Shown here: positions 42,689 through 51,113 of the stretch, piece by piece
Position numbering within the stretch: position 1 is the first letter of the stretch
Layout of the letters: each line of letters opens with the position of its first letter
Source: 66-474 sp964489055
GTDB lineage: Bacteria > Pseudomonadota > Gammaproteobacteria > Xanthomonadales > Rhodanobacteraceae
Length of the DNA stretch: 64,000 nucleotides
Direction: 5' to 3'
Assembly (NCBI GenBank): GCA_964489055.1
Contig: CAZAXF010000001.1
Coordinates: 1 to 64,000 of the forward strand
Notes under the pieces: model-generated
Databases searched by the model: none
What the model was told of the DNA's origin: nothing
The model's input: only the letters and a program-made list of their open reading frames with translations
Program-made: the position numbers and the translations under genes

Positions 42689-43975
42689 ATGCCATTTTCG
42701 AATTCCAGTCCGAGTCCCGAGTCCCGAGTCCCGAGTCCCGGCTCCAGGGACATCATCCTCGCCTTTTCCGGCGGCCTCGACACCAGTTTCTGCGTGCCGT
42801 ACCTGCAGGAACGCGGCTGGCGGGTGCACACGGTGTTCGCCGACACCGGCGGGGTGGGGGACACCGAGCGCGCAGCCATCGAATCGCGTGCGCACGAACT
42901 CGGCGCGGCGTCGCACGTGACGGTCGAGGGCGGCCCGGCGCTGTGGGACGAATTCGTCAAGCCGTTCGTGTGGGCCGGCGAGGGCTACCAGGGCCAGTAC
43001 CCGCTGCTGGTGTCGGACCGCTACCTGATCGTGGAGGCCGTGTTGCGGCGCGCGGCGGAACTCGGCACCCGGGCCATCGCGCACGGCTGCACCGCCATGG
43101 GCAACGACCAGGTGCGCTTCGACCTGGCGCTCAAGGCGCTGGGCGACTTCGAAGTCGTCGCGCCCATCCGCGAAATCCAGAAGGAACACACGGCGGTGCG
43201 CGCGTACGAGCAGGAGTACCTGAAGCAGCGCGGATTCGACGTGCGCGCGAAACAGCAGGCCTACACCATCAACGAAAACCTGCTTGGCGTGACCTTGTCG
43301 GGCGGGGAGATTGACCGCTGGGAAGCGCCCGGCGAAGATGCGCGCGGCTGGTGCAAGCCGCGGGCCGAATGGCCGGCCGAACCCTTGCGCATCAAGCTCG
43401 GTTTCGAGGGCGGAGAAGCGAAGACGCTGGACGGTGAGCGTCTTGCCGGTCCGATGCTGCTGGCCAGGTTGAACGACGCCTTTGCCCGCTACGGCGTGGG
43501 CCGGGGCCTGTACACCGGCGACACCACCATCGGCCTGAAAGGCCGCATCGTGTACGAGGCACCGGGGCTGATCGCCCTGCTTGCGGCGCATCGCGCGCTG
43601 GAAGAGGCCGTGCTGAGCAAGCAGCAGAACCGCTTCAAGCCGGCGGTCGCGCGCCGCTGGGTGGAGCTGGTCTACGAGGGCTTCTTCCACGATCCATTGA
43701 AGGCCGACCTCGAGGCTTTCCTGGCCTCCTCGCAGCGCTGCGTCGAGGGCGAGGTCACCCTGGAAACCACCGGCGGCAGCGTGCAGGCGGTCGCGGTCGT
43801 CTCACGCCGCATCCTGACAGCCGCCGGCGCGACCTACGCCCAGTCCGCGGACTGGGGCGCGGCCGAGGCAGAGGGATTCATCCAGTTGTACGGCATGAGT
43901 TCTGCACTGTGGGCGCAGGTGAATCGGGGACCGGGGACCAGGGACCGGGGACCGGATCGAAGCACTACGCGCTGA
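42689..43975 (+). CDS. argG: Argininosuccinate synthase
   Basis: ArgG joins citrulline and aspartate using ATP. The 428-residue protein shows the PP-loop LAFSGGLDTSFCVPYL at about residues 27-42, TAMGNDQVRFDLAL, and GRGLYTGDTTIGLKGR. Both ends are odd. Residues 6-18 (SPSPESRVPSPGS) come from GAGTCCC heptamers and the C-terminal NRGPGTRDRGPDRSTTR from GGGGACC heptamers. No start codon lies between the N-terminal repeat and the core. A GGAG site 10 bp before the ATG lies in the loop of a 30-bp inverted repeat. In the AOTCase pathway it should act after deacetylation of acetylcitrulline. Confidence 0.94.
   Translation: MPFSNSSPSPESRVPSPGSRDIILAFSGGLDTSFCVPYLQERGWRVHTVFADTGGVGDTERAAIESRAHELGAASHVTVEGGPALWDEFVKPFVWAGEGYQGQYPLLVSDRYLIVEAVLRRAAELGTRAIAHGCTAMGNDQVRFDLALKALGDFEVVAPIREIQKEHTAVRAYEQEYLKQRGFDVRAKQQAYTINENLLGVTLSGGEIDRWEAPGEDARGWCKPRAEWPAEPLRIKLGFEGGEAKTLDGERLAGPMLLARLNDAFARYGVGRGLYTGDTTIGLKGRIVYEAPGLIALLAAHRALEEAVLSKQQNRFKPAVARRWVELVYEGFFHDPLKADLEAFLASSQRCVEGEVTLETTGGSVQAVAVVSRRILTAAGATYAQSADWGAAEAEGFIQLYGMSSALWAQVNRGPGTRDRGPDRSTTR
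42710..42739 (+). repeat. Heptamers in the argG 5' end, right arm of the inverted repeat
   Basis: CC plus four GAGTCCC units pair perfectly with 42592-42621. They lie in the argG frame 21 bp after its ATG. A gain or loss of one 7-bp unit would put argG out of frame. Confidence 0.9.
43925..43955 (+). repeat. GGGGACC heptamers at the argG 3' end
   Basis: About four units of GGGGACC/GGGACCG encode the last part of ArgG. The unit is the complement of that inside fabD (TCCCCGG). A decayed relative (GGTCCCCGATCTCCAG) occurs in the first codons of argE at about 44050. Confidence 0.85.
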
Positions 43976-44021
43976 CCCGTCACGAATGCATCCTGCAGAC
44001 ATCCATGTTCGGCCCACGTCC

Positions 44022-45176
44022 ATGACAATCGTCCAACCATCCGGTCTTAGGTCCCCGATCTCCAGCCCCGAAGGCTTGCTCGAGGCGACGCTCGGGCACC
44101 TGCGCGCGCTGGTGGCGTTCGACACCCGCAACCCGCCGCGCGCGATCGATGCCGGCGGCATCTTCGACTACGTGCGTGCGCAATTGGCGGGGTTCGAGGT
44201 GCGCGTGGCCGACCACGGTGCGGGCGCCGTCAGCCTTTTCGCGATGCGGGGCAGGCCGAAGCTGCTGTTCAACGTGCACCTGGATACCGTGCCCGACTCG
44301 CCGCACTGGACGCGCGATCCGTTCGCGTTGCAGGTGACGGACACGCGGGCGACCGGCCTCGGCGCCTGCGACATCAAGGGCGCGGCCGCGGCGCTGCTGG
44401 CCGTCGCCAACGCCTGCGACGGCGACCTCGCGCTGCTGTTCACCAGCGACGAGGAAGGCGCCGACCCGCGCTGCATCCGCGCGTTCCTGGATTCTGCTTC
44501 ACCCCGGGTCCCGGAGTTCGAAGCCGTGATCGTCGCCGAACCCACGCGCTGCAAGGCTGTACTGGCGCACCGCGGCATCCAGTCGGTGCGCGTGCGCTTC
44601 GCGGGCCGCGCCGGTCACGCCTCGCGCGAGCAGCAGCGATCCGACAGCGCGCTGCACCAGGCCGTGCGCTGGGGTGCGGCGGCGCTGGCATTCGCCGATT
44701 CGAAGGCGACACAGGCGTTCGACGGCCTGCACGGGCTGCGCTTCAATCTCGGCCGCATCGAGGGCGGGATCCAGGCCAACGTCATCGCGCCCGAAGCGGA
44801 ACTCCGGTTCGGGATGCGGCCGCTGCCATCGATGGACATGGACGCGGTGCTGGAGGACCTGCGGGTGCTGGCGGATCCGGCGCCGGCGCAGTTCGAGGAA
44901 GTGTTCCGCGGTCCGCCGTTGCCTGCACACACCGAGCAGGCCGAGGCGCACCGGCAGGCCGCGCACGCCCTTGCCGAGGCGCTGGGACTGCCGGTAGGCG
45001 GTGCGGTCGATTTCTGGACCGAGGCCGCGCTGTTCTCGCGCGCGGGTTGCACCACGTTCGTGTACGGTCCCGGCGACATCGCCCAGGCCCACGCCGCCGA
45101 CGAATGGGTTGCACTCGACCAGCTGCACGCCTACGCACGGTCCGTCCACCGCATCGTCACGGAGGGTCGCTCGTGA
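44022..45176 (+). CDS. argE': Acetylcitrulline deacetylase (ArgE/DapE family)
   Basis: An M20-family metallohydrolase of 384 residues, expected to deacetylate N-acetylcitrulline to citrulline for ArgG. The metal and catalytic motifs are LLFNVHLDTVPDSPHW, GLGACDIKGAAAALL, LFTSDEEGADPRC and VAEPTRCKAVLAHRGIQSVR. Another ATG at 43986 is in frame and would add 12 residues; I chose 44022 because the extra part is repeat-derived and has no better ribosome-binding site. Its stop overlaps the argB GTG. The acetylcitrulline specificity is inferred from the AOTCase in the same operon. Confidence 0.88.
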   Translation: MTIVQPSGLRSPISSPEGLLEATLGHLRALVAFDTRNPPRAIDAGGIFDYVRAQLAGFEVRVADHGAGAVSLFAMRGRPKLLFNVHLDTVPDSPHWTRDPFALQVTDTRATGLGACDIKGAAAALLAVANACDGDLALLFTSDEEGADPRCIRAFLDSASPRVPEFEAVIVAEPTRCKAVLAHRGIQSVRVRFAGRAGHASREQQRSDSALHQAVRWGAAALAFADSKATQAFDGLHGLRFNLGRIEGGIQANVIAPEAELRFGMRPLPSMDMDAVLEDLRVLADPAPAQFEEVFRGPPLPAHTEQAEAHRQAAHALAEALGLPVGGAVDFWTEAALFSRAGCTTFVYGPGDIAQAHAADEWVALDQLHAYARSVHRIVTEGRS

Positions 45177-46501
45177 ACGCGCCGCCCAATACGCGCCAGA
45201 CCATCGTGCGCCTGCTCTCGGCGATGGGCAGCGGAAAGGAAATCCGCCAGTACCTGAAGCGCTTCTCGCAACTGGACGCGACGCGCTTCGCAGTCGTCAA
45301 GGTCGGCGGCGGGGTGCTGCGCGACGACCTGGCCGCGCTGGCCTCGTCGCTGACCTTCCTGCAGCAGGTGGGCCTGACGCCGATCGTGTTGCACGGTGCC
45401 GGTCCGCAGCTCGACACCGCGCTGGCGGAAGCCGGCATCGAAAAGCGCACGGTCGATGGCCTGCGGGTCACGCCGCCGGCGGCGCTCGGCATCGTGCGCC
45501 GGGTGTTCCACGCCCAGAACCTGGCGCTGGTCGACGCCCTGCACGCGATGGGCACGCGCGCGACCTCGGTGGTGTCGGGCGTGTTCGGCGCCGGCTATGT
45601 CGATCGCGAACGCTGCGGACTGGTCGGCCGCGTCGAGGGCATCGAGCGCGCGCCGATCGAGGCCAGCCTGCGCGCCGAATCGATCCCGGTGATCGCCAGC
45701 CTCGGCGAGACCGCCGAAGGCCAGATCCTCAACCTCAACGCCGACGTCGCGGCCAATGCCTTGGTGCGCGCGTTGCAGCCGTACAAGATCGTGTTCCTCA
45801 CCGGCACCGGCGGCCTGCTGGACGGGGAGGGGCGGGTGATCGATTCGATCAACCTCACCAGCGAATACCAGCGCCTGATGGCCGAGCCCTGGGTGTCCGG
45901 CGGCATGCGGCTGAAGCTGGAGCAGATCGCCGCGCTGCTGCGCGACCTGCCGCTGTCCTCGTCGGTATCGATCACGCGGCCCGCCGAACTGGCGCGCGAG
46001 CTGTTCACGCACAAGGGTTCGGGGACGCTCGTGCGGCGCGGGGAAAAGGTGCTGCGCTTCACCTCGTGGGATGGCGTTGACCGCGACCGGTTGCGCGCGC
46101 TGGTCGAGTCCAGTTTCGGGCGCCGCCTGGCCGCCGATTACTTCGAGCGCACCGTGCCGCATCGCGTGTACGTCAGTGAAAGCTGGCGCGCGGCGCTGGT
46201 GCTGACGCGCGAGGACTGCGGCACCTACCTCGACAAGTTCGCGGTGCTCGACGACGCGCAGGGCGAAGGTCTGGGCCGTGCGGTGTGGCAGGTGATGCGC
46301 GCGGAAAACCCGCGCCTGTTCTGGCGCGCCCGGCACGACAATCCGGCCAGTCCGTTCTATCACGAGGAATCGGAAGGCAGCATGAAACAGGCGAACTGGC
46401 GGGTATTCTGGTACGGGCTGGATGGCGACTTCGCGACCATCGCGCGCTGCGTGGCGCATTGCGTCGCGCGGCCGCAGACACTGGTGCAGACCGATGGATG
46501 A
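45173..46501 (+). CDS. argB: Bifunctional N-acetylglutamate kinase/synthase (NAGS-K)
   Basis: A 442-residue fusion: an N-terminal amino-acid kinase domain (about 1-285; KVGGGVLRDDLAALASS, VLHGAGPQLDTAL, FLTGTGGLLDGEGRV) and a C-terminal GNAT domain (about 290-442; FGRRLAADYFERTVPHRVYV, LDDAQGEGLGRAVW, NPRLFWRARHDNPASPFYHE). This is the Xanthomonadales/mitochondrial-type enzyme that makes and phosphorylates N-acetylglutamate. It starts with GTG overlapping the argE' stop. No separate argA or argJ is present, consistent with the fusion supplying acetylglutamate. Confidence 0.95.
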   Translation: MNAPPNTRQTIVRLLSAMGSGKEIRQYLKRFSQLDATRFAVVKVGGGVLRDDLAALASSLTFLQQVGLTPIVLHGAGPQLDTALAEAGIEKRTVDGLRVTPPAALGIVRRVFHAQNLALVDALHAMGTRATSVVSGVFGAGYVDRERCGLVGRVEGIERAPIEASLRAESIPVIASLGETAEGQILNLNADVAANALVRALQPYKIVFLTGTGGLLDGEGRVIDSINLTSEYQRLMAEPWVSGGMRLKLEQIAALLRDLPLSSSVSITRPAELARELFTHKGSGTLVRRGEKVLRFTSWDGVDRDRLRALVESSFGRRLAADYFERTVPHRVYVSESWRAALVLTREDCGTYLDKFAVLDDAQGEGLGRAVWQVMRAENPRLFWRARHDNPASPFYHEESEGSMKQANWRVFWYGLDGDFATIARCVAHCVARPQTLVQTDG

Positions 46502-47441
46502 GCGGACGATCGGCATCGTCGGGGCGCGCGGCCATACCGGGCGGGAGCTGATCCGCTTGATCGCGGCGCACCCGAAGCTCGAACTGGCATTCGTGTCCTC
46601 GCGCGAGCTGGCCGGCCAGCGCGTGGGCAAACACGGCGACGGCTTCACGGGCGACTTGCGCTTCGAGAGCCTTGCGCCGGACGACGTCGCGGCAAAGCAC
46701 GCCGACATCGTGATCCTGGCCCTGCCCAACGGCAAGTCCGATGCCTTCGTCGAGGCGATCGACGCCGCGGCACCGGACACGCTGGTCGTCGACCTGTCCG
46801 CCGACCACCGTTTCGACGACAACTGGTACTACGGCCTGCCGGAGCTGACCCGCGACAAGTGGCGCGGCGAGCGCCGCATCGCCAATCCCGGGTGCTACGC
46901 CACGGCGATCGAACTGGCGGTGGCGCCGCTCAGGGATCTGCTGGCCGCGCCGCCGGTGTGCTTCGGGGTGTCGGGATATTCGGGCGCCGGAACCACGCCA
47001 TCCGAGCGCAACGACCCGGAAAAGCTGCGCGACAACGTGATCCCGTACGCGCTGACCGGGCACGTCCACGAGCGCGAGGCGAGCTTCCACCTGGGCCTCC
47101 CGGTCGAATTCATGCCGCACGTCGCGCCGCATTTTCGCGGGCTCATGGTCACCGTGAACCTGTACCTGGCACGCACGATGAAGCGCGACGAGGTCGTGGC
47201 GCGTTTCCGCGGCGCCTGTGGCGGCGAGAAGCTGGTGCGGCTGGTCGACGATCCACCCTGGATCAGCCGCGTCGCCCGGCGGCACCATGCCGAGATCGGC
47301 GGCTTCACGCTGTCGGCGGACGGGCGCCGCGTCGTCGTGGTCGCGGCGCTGGACAACCTGCTGAAGGGCGCGGCGACGCAGGCCATCCAGAACATCAACC
47401 GCGTGATCGGCGTGGATGAGTGCACCGGCATCCCCCTGTAG
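46494..47441 (+). CDS. argC: N-acetyl-gamma-glutamyl-phosphate reductase
   Basis: ArgC reduces N-acetylglutamyl phosphate to the semialdehyde. The 315-residue protein starts MDERTIGIVGARGHTGRELI with the nucleotide motif GARGHTG, has the active cysteine in IANPGCYATA and the conserved HVHEREASFHLG region and C-terminal ALDNLLKGAATQAIQNIN. It overlaps argB by 8 bp. Its TAG stop codon lies inside the GTAG head of a REP hairpin. Confidence 0.95.
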   Translation: MDERTIGIVGARGHTGRELIRLIAAHPKLELAFVSSRELAGQRVGKHGDGFTGDLRFESLAPDDVAAKHADIVILALPNGKSDAFVEAIDAAAPDTLVVDLSADHRFDDNWYYGLPELTRDKWRGERRIANPGCYATAIELAVAPLRDLLAAPPVCFGVSGYSGAGTTPSERNDPEKLRDNVIPYALTGHVHEREASFHLGLPVEFMPHVAPHFRGLMVTVNLYLARTMKRDEVVARFRGACGGEKLVRLVDDPPWISRVARRHHAEIGGFTLSADGRRVVVVAALDNLLKGAATQAIQNINRVIGVDECTGIPL

Positions 47442-47461
47442 GAGCGCGCGTGCGCGCGACC
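47438..47461 (+). repeat. GTAG-headed REP hairpin overlapping the argC stop codon
   Basis: GTAGGAGCGCGCGTGCGCGCGACC has the GTAGGAGCGC head common in xanthomonad and pseudomonad REPs, with a CGCGCG stem. Bases 47439-47441 are also the argC stop codon, so the REP either supplied the stop or inserted exactly at it. Confidence 0.75.
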
Positions 47462-47515
47462 GGTGCGGCCGGACTGGCGCAAGGTCTCCTGCGTGAGCGG
47501 ATCGAGGACTCGAAG

Positions 47516-48823
47516 ATGACCCAACCCGTGTGGCAAAAACCCGACAGCAGGATCGACGCCCACATCATGCGTTTCCTGGCCGGCGACGACGTGTTGCTGG
47601 ATCGCGAGTTCTTCGTGCACGACATCACGGCCAGCAAGGCGCACGTCGAGGGCCTCGCCAGCATCGGCGTGCTCGATGGCGGCGAGGCCGATGCGCTGAA
47701 GCGCGAGCTGGACGCGCTGGCCGCGGACTTCGAAAGCGGTGCGTTCGTGCTCGACGAGCGCTTCGAGGACGGGCATTCGGCCATCGAGGCGCGCCTCACC
47801 GAGCGGCTGGGCGACACCGGGCGCAAGGTCCACACCGGGCGCAGCCGCAATGACCAGGTGCTGGTCGCGACGCGCCTGTGGCTGAAGGACAGGCTCGCGC
47901 GGCTGCACGCGCATTGCACGGCGGCCGCGCGCGTGTGCCTGGATCGTGCGGGCGCCGAATCGCTGCCGATGCCTGGTTACACGCACCTGCAGCGCGCGGT
48001 GGTGTCCTCGACCGCGATGTGGTTCGCGGGTTTCGCCGAAACCTTCATCGACGATGCCTGGCGCGCCCGGCAGGCCTACGACTGGATCGACGCCAACCCG
48101 CTCGGCAGCGCGGCGGGCTACGGCGTGAACCTCGCGCTCGATCGCGACCACACCACCAGGGCGCTGGGCTTCGCGCGCATGCAGGTCGCCGCGACCGGTG
48201 CCCAGCTCTCGCGCGGCAAGTTCGAGCTGGCGGCGCTGGAAGCCGTCGGCAGCGCGCTGCTGGACGTGCGCCGGCTGGCATGGGACCTGTCGTTGTTCAC
48301 CACCTCGGAGTTCGGCTTCGTCGCGTTGCCGCCCGAATACACCACCGGCTCCTCGATCATGCCCAACAAGCGCAATCCGGACGTGGTCGAGCTGCTGCGC
48401 GCCAGCTACGCCAGCGTCGCCGCCGCGCGCACCGAAGTCGAGCAATTGTTGTCGCTGCCTTCCGGCTACCAGCGCGACCTGCAGTTCAGCAAGGGCGGCA
48501 TCTTCCACGGCATGCACCGGGGGCTTGCGGCGCTGGAACTGGTGCCGGACCTGCTGGCGCGGATGCAGTGGAATGAGGAGGCCATGCGCGCCGCGATCGA
48601 GCCGGCCATGCACGCCACCGACGTGGCAATCGAGCAGGCCGCGGCAGGCGTGCCGTTCCGCGACGCGTATCAGGCAGCTGCTGCCGCGACGGCCGAAGCA
48701 GGGCGGGGCCGCACGCCGGAGGAAAGCCTTGCTGCACGCGTGTCGCCGGGCGCACACGCCGACCTTCGCCTGTCGGAACTGCACGCGCGACTGGATGCCT
48801 TGCAGGATCAGGCGCCTGCGTGA
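47516..48823 (+). CDS. argH: Argininosuccinate lyase
   Basis: ArgH splits argininosuccinate into arginine and fumarate, the last step of the pathway. The 435-residue protein shows the fumarase/aspartase signature GSSIMPNKRNPD, together with VHTGRSRNDQVLVATRLWL, PMPGYTHLQRAV and PLGSAAGYGVNL. The start is set by homology at MTQPVWQKPDSRIDAHIMRF. It closes the arginine operon; a 74-bp gap with a REP separates it from argC. Confidence 0.96.
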   Translation: MTQPVWQKPDSRIDAHIMRFLAGDDVLLDREFFVHDITASKAHVEGLASIGVLDGGEADALKRELDALAADFESGAFVLDERFEDGHSAIEARLTERLGDTGRKVHTGRSRNDQVLVATRLWLKDRLARLHAHCTAAARVCLDRAGAESLPMPGYTHLQRAVVSSTAMWFAGFAETFIDDAWRARQAYDWIDANPLGSAAGYGVNLALDRDHTTRALGFARMQVAATGAQLSRGKFELAALEAVGSALLDVRRLAWDLSLFTTSEFGFVALPPEYTTGSSIMPNKRNPDVVELLRASYASVAAARTEVEQLLSLPSGYQRDLQFSKGGIFHGMHRGLAALELVPDLLARMQWNEEAMRAAIEPAMHATDVAIEQAAAGVPFRDAYQAAAAATAEAGRGRTPEESLAARVSPGAHADLRLSELHARLDALQDQAPA

Positions 48824-48866
48824 TTCGTGTAAGCTGGCGCACGGTCAATTCCCTTGGGGACAATGC

Positions 48867-49703
48867 ATGAAGCTGCCTGGCAACATTTCGTCGTGGCGCA
48901 AGCCGCACGTGGTCGAACTCGTGATCGCGATCCTGATCCTGCTTTTGCTGTGGTCGAGTTTCGTCACCGTCGGCCCGGGTGAACGCGGCGTGTTGATGAC
49001 GTTCGGTGCGGTCCGGTCGGGCGTGCTGGCACCCGGGCTGCACATGAAGATTCCGCTGGTGCAGACGGTCAAGCACATGAACGTGCAGATCCAGAAGTCC
49101 GAGACATCCGAGACCGCGGCCAGCCGCGACCTGCAGAACGTCACCACCACGGTTGCCGTCAACTGGTCCATCAATCCAGCCGATGCCGCATGGGTGTACG
49201 AGCGGCTGGGCAACGAGGGCCAGCTTTCCAGCAAGGTGATCGGGCCGGTGGTGTCCAATGCGGTGAAGGCGATCGCGGCGCGTTACGACGCCGAGCAGCT
49301 GGTCGAGAAGCGCGACGCGGTCCGCGATGAAATCCAGAAGCAGATCGTCACGGCGCTTGGCGCGTACAAGGTGCAGGTGCAGGGCGTCAACATCACCAAC
49401 TTCAAGTTCAGCGAGGACTACGCCAAGGCGATCGAACAGAAGCAGGTGGCCCAGCAGCGCGCGCAACAGGCGCAATACGACCTGCAGCGCATCAAGGTGC
49501 AGGCGCAGCAGGAAATCGCCCAGGCGCAGGGCCAGGCCCAGGCGCAAAAACTGCTGCAGAGCACCCTGACGCCCGAGATCATCCGCCTGCGGGCGGTCAA
49601 GAAGTGGAATGGCGTGCTCCCGCAGGTGACCGGCAACGGCGCAATCCCCTTCATCGGCGACATGGCGACCAGCAGACCGTCACCGGCGGCGCCGCGCAGG
49701 TAG
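48867..49703 (+). CDS. Prohibitin-family SPFH-domain membrane protein
   Basis: A 278-residue protein with one N-terminal membrane helix (VVELVIAILILLLLWSSFVT), an SPFH domain (VGPGERGVLMTFGAVRSGVL to AKAIEQKQVAQQRAQQA), a long coiled coil rich in Gln/Ala and a short tail. Bacterial prohibitin-like proteins form large ring complexes in the inner membrane, some with FtsH; the role here is open. Start ATG at 48867 follows TTGGGGACA. Upstream is TAAGCTGGC, possibly a -10 element shared with dapB. Confidence 0.9.
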   Translation: MKLPGNISSWRKPHVVELVIAILILLLLWSSFVTVGPGERGVLMTFGAVRSGVLAPGLHMKIPLVQTVKHMNVQIQKSETSETAASRDLQNVTTTVAVNWSINPADAAWVYERLGNEGQLSSKVIGPVVSNAVKAIAARYDAEQLVEKRDAVRDEIQKQIVTALGAYKVQVQGVNITNFKFSEDYAKAIEQKQVAQQRAQQAQYDLQRIKVQAQQEIAQAQGQAQAQKLLQSTLTPEIIRLRAVKKWNGVLPQVTGNGAIPFIGDMATSRPSPAAPRR

Positions 49704-49835
49704 CCGGTCGGCAAGCCCGGGCACTTCTTCCGGGGTCCAGGGCCGTCCTCGTCACCGGCGACGCCGTGAAGAATATTCCGGGTGGGGTGTATACAACGTT
49801 GAAGGCCACCCTTCGCGTGGCCATGGGGCGATGCC

Positions 49836-50612
49836 ATGCAAACGTTGTTCCGGGTTTTATTCGTCGCGCTGATGGCTGCCGGGCTGGTCGCGTGCCACGC
49901 GCCGGCCGACAGCGTGACGCCGACCACGACGTCGGAAATCAAGCTCTACAAGGTGCCTGTGCAGGATGCCCGCAACGTCGAGCGTGCGCTCGGCGTATTG
50001 CTGGCGGGCGATGGCAAGAACGACATGGGTGTGTCGCAACCGTTCCCCGGCACCCTGATGGTCATGGCGCCGGCGCACGTCCAGGCCAACGTGGCGAGCG
50101 TCATCGACGCCCTGGGCAAGTCTCGGGCCACATCTACCGGACCGGAGCCCCTGCAGGTTCATTTCTGGCTGGTCACGGCCGTGGCGGGGAAGGGCGGCGA
50201 CGATCCTGCATTGCAGCCGCTGTCCGCAACCCTTGATCGTTTGCGGACGTCGCTCGGGCCCAGTCATTTCCTGCTGGAAGACCGTGCCGCCATCGCTGTC
50301 GATGCGCCAGACCACAACGACGAGACACGGGGCAACGGATCCGTCGTCACCAGTCGCGGCCGCGAGTTCTCGTTTCATGCCGTTGCGACCGGCAAGGACT
50401 CGATCGCGCTGCGCGTCCACTACACGAACACCACGGCCGATGCTGCCAGCCGTACCCTGCCGGAGCTGAAGACGATGATCGCCACGCAACCCGGCCATTA
50501 CGTGGTCCTGGCCGAGGCACCGCCTTCGGCCGGACAGGGCGCGGACAGGGACAACGTCCTGATGAACCTGCTGGTGACGCGTGTCGACCGCATGCCCGCG
50601 GCAGCGGATTGA
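49836..50612 (+). CDS. Lipoprotein with a possible secretin N-domain-like segment
   Basis: I do not firmly recognise this 258-residue protein. The signal peptide ends GLVAC, with the lipidated cysteine at residue 20. Residues about 34-95 (IKLYKVPVQDARNVERALGV, then GTLMVMAPAHVQANVASVID) resemble the alternating strand-helix pattern of secretin N1/NolW domains, but no secretin barrel follows. The rest is a beta-rich domain ending VLMNLLVTRVDRMPAAAD. It lies 9 bp before an ECF sigma factor gene, so the two are probably co-transcribed; it could be the envelope component of that system. Confidence 0.6.
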   Translation: MQTLFRVLFVALMAAGLVACHAPADSVTPTTTSEIKLYKVPVQDARNVERALGVLLAGDGKNDMGVSQPFPGTLMVMAPAHVQANVASVIDALGKSRATSTGPEPLQVHFWLVTAVAGKGGDDPALQPLSATLDRLRTSLGPSHFLLEDRAAIAVDAPDHNDETRGNGSVVTSRGREFSFHAVATGKDSIALRVHYTNTTADAASRTLPELKTMIATQPGHYVVLAEAPPSAGQGADRDNVLMNLLVTRVDRMPAAAD

Positions 50613-50621
50613 GCCCCGCCC

Positions 50622-51113
50622 GTGGCGCTGGGGGAGGCCGCCCTGCTTGCCGGTTACCGGCGTCTGGAGCGGCCCCTGTTCAACGTCCTGTACCGGCAGT
50701 TGTGGCAGCGCGAGGATTGCCAGGACCTCATCCACGACGCTTTCGTGCGGGTATGGGCGCGACGCGCGACCGTGGATGAAGCGACCCTCGACGCGCTGGT
50801 CTGGACCACGGCCTTGAACCTTGCGAGAAACAAACTGCGTTGGCGACGATTGTGGCGACACGTGCCGTTGAATCCGGATCTGCCGGATGGCGCGCGCGAC
50901 GGCGGGGATTTCCTGGCCACGCGCCGGTTGCGCGCGGCCTTGCACCAACTTCCTGCCGCGTCGCGCGACGTGTTGTTGCTGTCGGAATTCAGCGGGCTGC
51001 GCGGTCAGGAGATTGCACAGATGCTTGGCATTCCGCCCGGAACCGTCGCCTCGCGCAAACACCACGCCATGGCGCGGTTGAGGCGGCTGATGGAAGAAGA
51101 TCGCAATGCGTGA
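50622..51113 (+). CDS. ECF-type RNA polymerase sigma factor
   Basis: A 163-residue group 4 sigma factor. Region 2 is visible as LYRQLWQREDCQDLIHDAFVRVW and region 4 as LHQLPAASRDVLLLSEFSGLRGQEIAQMLGIPPGTVASRKHHAMARLRRL. It starts with GTG 9 bp after the lipoprotein gene and overlaps the next gene by 8 bp. The partner appears to be the small membrane protein that follows. I cannot assign a target promoter or ECF subgroup from sequence. Confidence 0.88.
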   Translation: MALGEAALLAGYRRLERPLFNVLYRQLWQREDCQDLIHDAFVRVWARRATVDEATLDALVWTTALNLARNKLRWRRLWRHVPLNPDLPDGARDGGDFLATRRLRAALHQLPAASRDVLLLSEFSGLRGQEIAQMLGIPPGTVASRKHHAMARLRRLMEEDRNA

